From: Polyangiaceae bacterium
GTDB lineage: Bacteria > Myxococcota_A > Polyangia > Polyangiales > Polyangiaceae
NCBI GenBank assembly: GCA_020846005.1
Contig: JADLEQ010000080.1
Location: 36,063-100,062, forward strand
Direction of reading: 5' to 3'
Length of the DNA: 64,000 nt
Made by a program: the position numbers and the translations under genes. The stretch's first letter is position 1; each line of letters begins with the position of its first letter. Of the stretch, positions 32,962-40,628 are shown one piece after another. The notes under the pieces were generated by a model. That model saw nothing but the letters and a program-made list of their open reading frames with translations. It searched no databases and was not told the DNA's origin.

Positions 32962-34991
32962 GGGGAGAGCTCCAGCATGCGCACCGAGCGCGCGGGGACG
33001 ACGAGGTGGATCGCGCCGCCGATGGCCGGGAACGCCGAGCCATCGAGGGCATCCGTGGCGCGCGGCGCGTGACCGACCCGGACGGTCGCGGCGAGATCCG
33101 CCGCCGACGGGTTCACGACGAAGAGCACCCGATCCCGGCCGGCGTCGTCGTGGTGCACGGTGACGTGCAGCGCGGCCGGTGAGGCGACGTGCGCGCCCAG
33201 GCCGAGGTGCTCCACGGCCACCGCGACGGCGTCATCGATCGCCGCGTCGTCCAGCGGGAGGAGCGCGGGGGGCCCCGCGCGCGCGGGCACCGGCGGCCGC
33301 CACTCGGATCGGGGGCGCAGCCCGGCGTCGCGCGACGGCGCGAACGGGCCGAGCGTCACCGGGACGCCGCCGGCGAGGGCGATCTCGATCCGATCGCGGA
33401 GCTCGTCCTCGAGCGCGCCGGTCGAGAGCAGGATCGTCCAGCTCGCGCTGGTGAGAGAGTCCTCCAAGAGATCGCCGCCGGCGAGGCCGAACGGCACCCG
33501 CGCGCGCTCCAGCGCGCGCTCCAGCCGCCGCAGGAAGCGCTCCGCCTCGATGACCACCGGACCACCCAGCCCGAAGTCGTCCTCGAAGCAGGACTCCACG
33601 GCGCCCCCGCCAATGATCTGGAAGAACGCGGCGCTGACAGGCCCGAAGGCGTGGCAGACGCGCACCAAGCGGCGCAGGCTGCGCGGGACGACGACCCGCA
33701 CGGGGAGCCGACGCCGCAGCCGCGCGAACTCCGTGCGCTCGAGGGCGGCGACCAGCCGAGCCCAGTCGTCCGAGCTCGGGCGGCGCCTCCCGTGCACATC
33801 GATCGGAGCGCCGATCCAACGGTCGCGCTCGACCGCCATGTAGAGGTTGAAGCCGCGGAGCCCGTACGCCAGCGCCGCCATCACCGCGAACGCGTTGTCG
33901 CGCTCGTCCAGCGGGGGAAAGAACGGCGGGTAGCCCGCGCCGAGCTCGCACGCGAACGCCGGCTGCTCCCGGGCATCGGACCGCAGCGCGAGCTCGGTCG
34001 TCCGGCGCGCGATCTCGCGGCGCTGCGGGGTCGATGCGCCGTGGTAGTAGTCGAGCCCCACGAGGTCGACGACCTGACCGACGCGCGCCGGATCGAGGGG
34101 CGTCGCCGTCTCGCTCACGGGGAAGTTGTGGCTCGTCGGGATCGCGGCGAGCCCCGCGCGCTCGAGCACGCGCCGCATCCGCGCGAACGACAGCGCGAGG
34201 AGCTCCTCCTGGAACTCGGCCCAGTCGAGGTGCGGCGCAAGCTCGTCGGCGTGCGTCGCCGCCAGGCGCCGCGGCGGCTCCGCCGCGGCGAACGTGAGCG
34301 CGGGATCACCGTGCGCCTCGCGCAGCCGCTCGACGAGCCCGTACTTCTCCTGGAGGAAGCGGCGAAACCGCGCGATCGCGTCCGGGTGGTAGTCTTGATC
34401 GTAGACCCCGTCCCGGAAGTACATCGACCCCTCGTTGTCGACTTGGACGAGCACGATCGGCCCCGCGGGAGCGCAGAGCGGCGCGAGCCGCGCGCCGGCC
34501 GAGGCGAGCCAGGTGTCCACCTCGGTGAGGAACGCCTCGCTCGCGTAGCTCGGCACCGGGAAGGTGAGGGGCGGCGCCGGCAGGATCACCGGGCGCCCGC
34601 CGGCGGAGCGCGCCTGGCAGCGCTCGTCCCAGAGGATCCGCTCTGGCACCCCGAAGCCGGTGAGCTCGCCGTTGATGTGCGGCCCCGGCCGCACGATCGC
34701 GCGCAGCCCGAGCTCGTGCGCGATCCCGAGGAAGCGCGCGACGTCGAGGCGGGGATCGCTGGCGCCGAAGTCGTGCTCGCCGGGGGCCGTCTCGTGCGCC
34801 ACCCAGGGCACGTAGGTGTCGACGAGGCGGAGCCCCAGCTCGCGCACCGACGCGAGCGCCCGGCGCCAGTCCGCCGGATCGAGCCGCCAGTAGTGGACGC
34901 TCCCAGCCAGGAGCGGCACGACCTCGCCCGCCACCTCGACGCCTTCGCGGACGAGGCGGACGCCCGGCGAAGCGGCGGTCTCCTGAGGCAT
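32955..34991 (-). CDS. GH35-family beta-galactosidase-like enzyme
   Basis: 678 residues. The TIM barrel starts at about residue 20: LLAGSVHYWRLDPADW and RLVDTYVPWVAHETAPGEHD are typical of GH35. GPHINGELTGFGVPE contributes to the sugar site, VLVQVDNEGSMYF carries the acid/base Glu, and FACELGAGYPP carries the nucleophile Glu. The C-terminal part is beta-rich. No signal peptide is seen, so it probably works in the cytoplasm on beta-galactosides taken up by the cell. The ATG 34991 is the best start. It is divergent from the secreted protein at 35059 across 67 bases. Its 3' end overlaps the Sua5/YciO-type gene. Confidence 0.85.
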   Translation of the reverse strand: MPQETAASPGVRLVREGVEVAGEVVPLLAGSVHYWRLDPADWRRALASVRELGLRLVDTYVPWVAHETAPGEHDFGASDPRLDVARFLGIAHELGLRAIVRPGPHINGELTGFGVPERILWDERCQARSAGGRPVILPAPPLTFPVPSYASEAFLTEVDTWLASAGARLAPLCAPAGPIVLVQVDNEGSMYFRDGVYDQDYHPDAIARFRRFLQEKYGLVERLREAHGDPALTFAAAEPPRRLAATHADELAPHLDWAEFQEELLALSFARMRRVLERAGLAAIPTSHNFPVSETATPLDPARVGQVVDLVGLDYYHGASTPQRREIARRTTELALRSDAREQPAFACELGAGYPPFFPPLDERDNAFAVMAALAYGLRGFNLYMAVERDRWIGAPIDVHGRRRPSSDDWARLVAALERTEFARLRRRLPVRVVVPRSLRRLVRVCHAFGPVSAAFFQIIGGGAVESCFEDDFGLGGPVVIEAERFLRRLERALERARVPFGLAGGDLLEDSLTSASWTILLSTGALEDELRDRIEIALAGGVPVTLGPFAPSRDAGLRPRSEWRPPVPARAGPPALLPLDDAAIDDAVAVAVEHLGLGAHVASPAALHVTVHHDDAGRDRVLFVVNPSAADLAATVRVGHAPRATDALDGSAFPAIGGAIHLVVPARSVRMLELSPC

Positions 34992-35058
34992 CGAGCGCGC
35001 GGACGCTACTCCGCCCCACCGGGGTCGGCAACGAGCGGAGCCGAGGTATCGTCGGCGC

Positions 35059-36654
35059 GTGGCGCAGGTGTTCGTCCGTCCGTCTCGCGCGGCGTGGGCC
35101 TCCGCCCTGGGGCTCCTCGCGACGACCTGCGCGGGGGGCGAGCCACCGCGCGCGCCGTCGGCCGAGAGCGCGGAGGAGCCCTCGTGGTGCGAGGCGCTCA
35201 CGGCGGCGCTCGGCGGCGAGCGCGCGGGGCTCCGATGCCTCCCCGTGCCCAACGCGCTCGTGACCGGGGCCTTCGGCCCGCGCGATCGGCCCGGGCGCTC
35301 CGACCTCGTGAGCGCGTGCTTCGGCGGCGACGAGGGGGCAGCCGCGCGCCTCCGGCTCACGTCCCGATCGACCGCGGACGTGCGCCTCGAGCTCACGCGC
35401 CGGCGCTCGCTGGACGCGGACGGGCGCCTCGACCTCGCGTTCCTCGGCCCGTGGGCCCCTGCGCTGAGCGCGCGCGCCGCGACGCGCGCCGCCGCGACGG
35501 TCCGGGTCGAGCTGCGAGACGCCGAGCTGCGGGTGCTGTCGAGCGCTGGCGAGGCGCTCGGCCTGGCGCTGCGCGCCGCGCCCCCGGCGGGCGACGCCGA
35601 GCGGGCCCTCGAGCCCTGCGTGGCGGCGCTGTGCGACGTGCGCCAGGGGCTCGTGTACACGGTGCGGACGCTCGCGGCGGTGCCGGTGATCACCGTCGAG
35701 CTCGACTCGGGGTCGATGGCGGGGCTCGAGCTCACCGGGGGCGCCGCAGGAGTGCGCGCCTCCGTGGAGTCGAAGGACGCCCGCCGCGTCGTCCTCACCG
35801 CTCAGGAGAAGCTCAACGTCGCCGCGGAGGTGGCGCCGGCCGCGGCCGCGCTAGCGTCTGCGGGGACGTGCGCAGCCCTGGCGGCTCGGCGTGGCCGCCG
35901 CGAGCTGATCCAGGATCTGCACGAGCTCACCGCGAGCCTGCTGGCGCGGCGCGGGCTCGAGCGGGTCCCACGCGTGGTCGCGAGCTGGCGCGAGCGCCTC
36001 CGATCGAGCGAGGCGGTCGAGCCGGGCTCCGTACCCGACCTCCTCGTCGCGCTGGAGGCGCTCGAGGCGGCGGCGCGCGCGCTCGCCCCGGAGGGCGCTC
36101 GGGAGGCGTGCACCGCCCGCGCGATCGTGGAGCGCGCGCTCACCAGCCCGGCGGCGGAGGGGCCGCTGCACGCCACGGTGGTGGAGGCGCTCGGCCCGCT
36201 CCACGCGGCGCTGGGCGGCGTGGCGAACGCGGCGGAGCTGCAGTGCGCGGACGCGTGGTGGTTCGCCGACGACGACGCGGACGGCTTCGGCGATCCGGCC
36301 CGGCGGCTCCGCGCCGCCGTACCCCCGGCGGGGCACGTGCCCAACTCGCTCGACTGCTTCGACCGCAACGCCGAGGCGCGCCCGGGCCAGCAGCAGCGGT
36401 TCGAGCAGCACCGGGGCGACGGCAGCTTCGACTACGACTGCGACGGCCAACAGACCCCTGAGGACGCCGTCGTCGCGGGCGGTTGCCAGTCCCTGACCAC
36501 CTTCGGCGTGCCGACCCGCTGTTGGGCGGAGGCGGGGTGGATAGACGCGCCGCCGGCCTGCGGCGCCGTCGGGCGGCGGCTCGAGGCGTGCGCCACGCAC
36601 CTCCTCTCCTGCGAGCCCGATCCGACGGCCCGGGCGACGCAGCGCTGCCGCTGA
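35059..36654 (+). CDS. Secreted protein with MopE-like C-terminus
   Basis: 531 residues from GTG 35059. There is a hydrophobic N-terminus with a possible lipobox (LATTCAGG, about residues 20-27), then a long Arg/Ala/Leu-rich region with no known motif. The C-terminal part has WFADDDADGFGDP, NSLDCFDRNAEARPGQQQRF and FDYDCDG. This is the arrangement of MopE-like putative metal-binding motifs, as in the giant lipoprotein but with few Cys. It probably sits on the outside of the cell. The function is unknown. Confidence 0.75.
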   Translation: MAQVFVRPSRAAWASALGLLATTCAGGEPPRAPSAESAEEPSWCEALTAALGGERAGLRCLPVPNALVTGAFGPRDRPGRSDLVSACFGGDEGAAARLRLTSRSTADVRLELTRRRSLDADGRLDLAFLGPWAPALSARAATRAAATVRVELRDAELRVLSSAGEALGLALRAAPPAGDAERALEPCVAALCDVRQGLVYTVRTLAAVPVITVELDSGSMAGLELTGGAAGVRASVESKDARRVVLTAQEKLNVAAEVAPAAAALASAGTCAALAARRGRRELIQDLHELTASLLARRGLERVPRVVASWRERLRSSEAVEPGSVPDLLVALEALEAAARALAPEGAREACTARAIVERALTSPAAEGPLHATVVEALGPLHAALGGVANAAELQCADAWWFADDDADGFGDPARRLRAAVPPAGHVPNSLDCFDRNAEARPGQQQRFEQHRGDGSFDYDCDGQQTPEDAVVAGGCQSLTTFGVPTRCWAEAGWIDAPPACGAVGRRLEACATHLLSCEPDPTARATQRCR

Positions 36655-36696
36655 GCCGGTGCGTCGGCGCACCCCGGATCGTGGTACGAAGCGGCC

Positions 36697-38166
36697 ATGA
36701 GCGAGGCGGACTCCGGTGAGGCGACGCGAGCGAAGGAGCGACGCGAGCGGTTCCTGGCGAGAGTGGTCGGGGGCGCGCTCGACCGCGGCTGGCGCTCACC
36801 GGCTGACTTCCTGACGTACTTCCCCGTGAGCGCGCTGGTCGACGCGATCGACCGGTTGCCGGCGGTGCGCACCCGGCTGCTCGTGGCGGCGGGGATCCCG
36901 GCCAAGATCGCGGCCCGGCGCTCGCGGGCCGCCGCTCGCGAGGATCTCGAGGTCGCGCTCGAGGAGGGGCTGCTCGACGTGGACGGCGTCCTCGCCGTGC
37001 TGCCGCTCGACGTGCGGGTGCGCGTGCTCGAGCCGGAGCGCCTGTGGCAGTTCGCGCTCGACGGCGACTGGCTCGTGCGCCCCGGCGGCGAGGGAGCCGC
37101 TCGCGAGCGGCTCCGGCTCGTGCTCTCGAGCGCGCTCGCCGAGGAGCTCATCACGTTGCGGGACGTGGTGCGCATGGTGCCGCCGCCCCAACTGGCGGCG
37201 CGCCTGAGCGAGGACCAGCTCCGCAAGGCGTTCGTGTACGCGATGGAGAGCGCCGGGCGCCGGAGCACCCTCGAGGAGCAGCGCCTGGTGGAGCTGCTCG
37301 ACGCCGAGCACCTGATCGACGCCGTCCCCGTGCGCGAGGCGTGGCAGGAGCTGGTGGTCGAGCGGATCGCGGAGCCGCTCGGGCTCCCTGCGCCGGCGGT
37401 CACCACTGCGCGCCCCGCCGCGCCCCAGCCCGCGGCGCGCGCGCCCCTCCCCGCGCGGCCCTCTGCCGCGCCGGCGCCGGCCCCGCCGTCGATGCCGCCG
37501 AGCGCGGCGCCCCGCCCGGCGGCACCCGCGACACGGCCGGGGGCGAGCGCGCCGCCGGCGCCGATCCCGCGGCCCCGGATCCTCGCGGCCCGCCCCCCGC
37601 GCGCCCGAGCGCTCTCGCTGGTGGACGAGCCGTCCATCGAGCTGCTCGACGACGAGATCGAGCTCGAGGAGACGCAGCCCGGGGGGAGCCGCCCGGGGCG
37701 GAGCCGCGGCTCGATGCCCCCGGCGGAGGAGAAAGGCGGCGAGGCGGCGAGGCGCCGCTCGGTGACGGAGAAGCTACGCAAGCTCGGGCGACTCCCCGCG
37801 CGGCACGAGTACCTGTCGCTCGCCATCCTCCGCGCGATCGCGGTGATGTACGAGGAGCTCAAGAGCCGGAAGGGGAAGGCCGCCCGGGTGCAGTGCATCC
37901 GGGAGTGCTTCGACAACGAGTCTCACCTGCGGACAGGCATGAGCTCGCTGATCGAGCTCCTCGACGCGGAGGCCGCCGCCTCCCTCGACGGGGCAGACGT
38001 GGACGCCCTCGTCGATCAGCTCCTCGCCACGGAGAAGGCCATCTGGCAGCGGACCAAGGCGCGGCGCGGCCCGGAGCTCGACGAGCCCCTCCCCCAGCGG
38101 CGCGCCGTCTACGTGAAGCCCACGCCGCCCCCGCCGTCCACCCGCGGGAAGAGCTGGCGGCACTGA
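36697..38166 (+). CDS. Hypothetical protein with Pro-rich linker
   Basis: 489 residues, cytoplasmic (no signal or membrane helix). An alpha-helical, charged N-terminal domain (about 1-230) with repeated Leu/Glu/Asp/Arg patterns is joined by a Pro/Ala-rich linker (about 232-300) to an acidic stretch (IELLDDEIELEE). A second helical domain (about 350-450) has RRSVTEKLRKLGRLPARHEY. No family is recognised. The layout (two helical domains on a flexible linker) suggests a scaffold or regulatory role, which is only inference. It is followed by the MopE-motif lipoprotein gene. Confidence 0.7.
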   Translation: MSEADSGEATRAKERRERFLARVVGGALDRGWRSPADFLTYFPVSALVDAIDRLPAVRTRLLVAAGIPAKIAARRSRAAAREDLEVALEEGLLDVDGVLAVLPLDVRVRVLEPERLWQFALDGDWLVRPGGEGAARERLRLVLSSALAEELITLRDVVRMVPPPQLAARLSEDQLRKAFVYAMESAGRRSTLEEQRLVELLDAEHLIDAVPVREAWQELVVERIAEPLGLPAPAVTTARPAAPQPAARAPLPARPSAAPAPAPPSMPPSAAPRPAAPATRPGASAPPAPIPRPRILAARPPRARALSLVDEPSIELLDDEIELEETQPGGSRPGRSRGSMPPAEEKGGEAARRRSVTEKLRKLGRLPARHEYLSLAILRAIAVMYEELKSRKGKAARVQCIRECFDNESHLRTGMSSLIELLDAEAAASLDGADVDALVDQLLATEKAIWQRTKARRGPELDEPLPQRRAVYVKPTPPPPSTRGKSWRH

Positions 38167-38245
38167 CGCGCGCCGCGCGGTCTGGGTGGCGGCCGCCGGA
38201 GCCCGGGGGTACCCTCGGCTCCACCACGAACGGAGGCAGCGGTCG

Positions 38246-39367
38246 ATGAAGCACGCAACGTTCGCAATGCTGGTGGCGGGGGCGGTCCTCGGATGTTCCG
38301 GCACGGGAGGCGACGAAGGGAAGACCGCCCCGGGGAGGACCCCTACGGGGGGGGCGGCGGGCACGGGCGGAGGGACGAGCGGGGACGGCGCCGCGGCGGG
38401 CGGCAGCGGCGGTCTCGGATCCGGCGGCGGGAGCGCCAGCGGTGGGACGGGAGGCGGGCTCATCCTCGACGGCGGTGGGACGAGCGGCACCGGGGCCAGC
38501 GGGACGGGAGGCGCGGCCGCGGGTGGCACCGGCGCGACGGACTCTGGCGCCGGCGGCTCGGGCGGCACCGCGTGCGCGATCGACGGCGGCTCCGGCACCG
38601 TGGACCCCACACAGTACACGCCGACCGCCGAGGCGTGCGGCAACGGCCTCGACGACGATCAGAACGGCTTCGTCGACGAGGGCTGCACGTGCAGCGTGGG
38701 CGCGACCCAAGCGTGCTACTCGGGGGTGCCTCCGCTCGCCGGGGTCGGCGCGTGCGCGCGGGGGACGCAGACGTGCCAGATCTCGGGCGAGTTCGGCCAG
38801 TGGGGCCCGTGTGCCGGGTCGGGCGCGCCGGGCGTCGAGGTGTGCGAAGGCGCCGCAGACGAGAACTGCAACGGGCTCGTCGACGAGAGCTGCGGGTGCT
38901 GCTCGGGCGAGGTGCGCGAGTGCGGCATCGCGCAGGGCGCGTGTACGCTCGGCTCGCAGACGTGTGAGGCCGGCGTGTGGGGAGCGTGCTCCGGTGGCAC
39001 GCCGGGGACGGAGGTCTGTAACGACCAGGCAGACAACGACTGCGACGGTCAGGTCGACGAAGGCTGCGTGATCGATCTCACCGTCAACTTGGACGGCGAC
39101 TGCCTCACCGCCTCGTGCCCCCCCCAGGCTCCGTACCCGATCGGCTGCAACGTGGTGTTCAGCGGCGGTGACCACCGCGGGTGCGTCGCGAACGCGGGCG
39201 GCTCCCTCGTGTACTTCCAGGAGGGCGACGCGTGCGGCGCGGGGAACGTGAGCGGCACCCTCACGTGCTCGAGCCAGCCGGGCGCGCCGCTCAGCGCGGC
39301 CAACTGCGCGATCAACAAGTCGACCAAGTACTACCCGCCAACGCCCAGCGGTTGCCCGGACACCTAG
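38246..39367 (+). CDS. MopE-motif lipoprotein
   Basis: 373 residues. The clean signal MKHATFAMLVAGAVLGCSGT has lipobox VLGC (Cys17). A Gly/Ser/Ala linker runs to about residue 110. Three MopE-like motifs follow: ACGNGLDDDQNGFVDEGC, VCEGAADENCNGLVDESC and VCNDQADNDCDGQVDEGC, which resemble those of the giant lipoprotein. The C-terminal region has paired Cys and is probably a small disulfide-linked domain. It is probably a surface lipoprotein binding calcium or another metal. The ATG is preceded by CGGAGG. Confidence 0.85.
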   Translation: MKHATFAMLVAGAVLGCSGTGGDEGKTAPGRTPTGGAAGTGGGTSGDGAAAGGSGGLGSGGGSASGGTGGGLILDGGGTSGTGASGTGGAAAGGTGATDSGAGGSGGTACAIDGGSGTVDPTQYTPTAEACGNGLDDDQNGFVDEGCTCSVGATQACYSGVPPLAGVGACARGTQTCQISGEFGQWGPCAGSGAPGVEVCEGAADENCNGLVDESCGCCSGEVRECGIAQGACTLGSQTCEAGVWGACSGGTPGTEVCNDQADNDCDGQVDEGCVIDLTVNLDGDCLTASCPPQAPYPIGCNVVFSGGDHRGCVANAGGSLVYFQEGDACGAGNVSGTLTCSSQPGAPLSAANCAINKSTKYYPPTPSGCPDT

Positions 39368-39439
39368 CGCGCCCGGCTCGGTCGTCAGGCGCGTCTGGTC
39401 GCCGGCGGGCTCGCGCGAGGTCCGCTGGCCGAGGTGCGC

Positions 39440-40081
39440 TCAGCGCGGTGGCTTCGCGCGGAAGTGCCGCGCCGCCCAGCGGAGGGTCGGCGACACCTCC
39501 TTCCACGATGCCCAGGAGGCGACCGCGCGCACATCCACGACCGTCGTGCGGAGCGCCTCGTTCGCGTAGACGACGAACAGCCAGCTCTCGACGCCGTGCC
39601 GTGACAGCTCGTCGAAGGTCCGCACCTCGTCCTCGAGCACGAGCCCCTGGACGCCGAGGCTCGAAGGCACCCACTCCCGGTCACGGGGGCGGCCGTCGTC
39701 GTCGAGCTCCAGAACGGCCGGCGGGGCCCGCAGCACGTGCACGGAGAGCGCGAGGTCGGGCGTGTGGGGCGTCCGCTCCTCGGCGGGATCGAGGCCGTAG
39801 AGCTGGTGGGTGTCGAGCCACAGCGCCGGCCGGCGGCCGAAGACGCCGCGGCTGCCGCCGCTGGTCTCGCCGGAGGCGTCGAAGAACAGGCGATCCCAGC
39901 TCGGCGCCTCGGCGGCGGCACGGACGGCCTCCCGGAGCCGGCACGCGAGCTCGAACTGGATCTGCTGTTCGGGCCGCGGCAGGCGGAGCACCCGCGGCTT
40001 CTGGATCATCCAGAGCACGACGGCGTCCCACGACGCCTGCACCAGGCGCCGGAGCTGGCCCACAGTGAGCAGCGCGACCAC
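39440..40081 (-). CDS. Hypothetical protein
   Basis: 213 residues if GTG 40081 is the start; the frame is open back to an ATG at 40174. I prefer 40081 because GAGG lies directly upstream and the extra 31 residues are low-complexity. Readable segments include ALWLDTHQLYGLDPAEE, LALSVHVLRAPPAVLELDDD and SSLGVQGLVLEDEVRTFDEL. Trp-rich, soluble, with no signal or known catalytic motif. It is divergent from the small lipoprotein at 40203. Confidence 0.6.
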   Translation of the reverse strand: MVALLTVGQLRRLVQASWDAVVLWMIQKPRVLRLPRPEQQIQFELACRLREAVRAAAEAPSWDRLFFDASGETSGGSRGVFGRRPALWLDTHQLYGLDPAEERTPHTPDLALSVHVLRAPPAVLELDDDGRPRDREWVPSSLGVQGLVLEDEVRTFDELSRHGVESWLFVVYANEALRTTVVDVRAVASWASWKEVSPTLRWAARHFRAKPPR

Positions 40082-40165
40082 GGGCCGCCTCGCTAGCCCG
40101 GGGGGAGCCCGGGAACCACCCGGCGGCTCGTTGGGGCTGCCGAGGACCGTTCCAGATCGCCAAAA

Positions 40166-40194
40166 TGTAGGCATCTGTAGGCCGCATACCTACA
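40166..40194. promoter_or_regulatory. TGTAGG/CCTACA repeats in divergent region
   Basis: Two direct TGTAGG elements (40166 and 40176, ten bases apart) are followed by an inverted CCTACA (40189-40194). The inner pair forms an inverted repeat. It lies in an A+T-rich patch between the minus-strand hypothetical gene and the small lipoprotein gene; TACAAT at 40191-40196 resembles a -10 box for the latter. It could be an operator/promoter. Confidence 0.4.
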
Positions 40195-40202
40195 ATTGCC
40201 CT

Positions 40203-40586
40203 GTGCGCATCGATCGCCTCTTCTACGCGTGTCTGACCTCGGCCCTCCTGGCGTCCGCCTGCGGGCATCCTGTCCAGAAGAAGCTTGAGGGCCGGTGGCT
40301 CGGAGACGGCGTCGAGGGCTTCGACGACGCCGAGATCGCGGCGGTCACCGGCTGGGCGAAGGGCGTGAGCCTGGAGCTGGCCGGCTCGACGGCGACCGTC
40401 TCGATTCCCGCGCACGAGCCACGCAAGGGGACCTACGAGGTGGCGCGGGTGCACCAGAACGACGTGTCGCTCGCCTTCAAGCGCGGGGACGGCACCATCG
40501 ACCGCGCCGCGTTCAAGCTGGACGACGAGCGCACCCTCCGATGGGTGCTCGGCGCGGGACGCGCGGTCGTCCTGCGCCGAGAGTGA
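40203..40586 (+). CDS. Small lipoprotein
   Basis: 127 residues from GTG 40203. The start MRIDRLFYACLTSALLASAC is a signal with lipobox-like LASAC (Cys20). The remaining ~107 residues look like a small beta-barrel: GRWLGDG, LAGSTATVSIPAH and RKGTYEVARVHQNDVSLAF suggest alternating strands, as in lipocalin-like or stress-response lipoproteins. The family is not certain. Convergent with the CocE-type gene. Confidence 0.7.
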   Translation: MRIDRLFYACLTSALLASACGHPVQKKLEGRWLGDGVEGFDDAEIAAVTGWAKGVSLELAGSTATVSIPAHEPRKGTYEVARVHQNDVSLAFKRGDGTIDRAAFKLDDERTLRWVLGAGRAVVLRRE

Positions 40587-40628
40587 GCGCGCCGGACACG
40601 GCGCGGCAGCGCCCGCCTCGCGCGGTGA

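Noticed and set aside
33189..36461. 1090-codon plus-strand open frame
   Set aside because: It covers GH35 on the opposite strand and then reads out of frame over the secreted protein gene. Arg/Ala/Gly-rich, with no motif.
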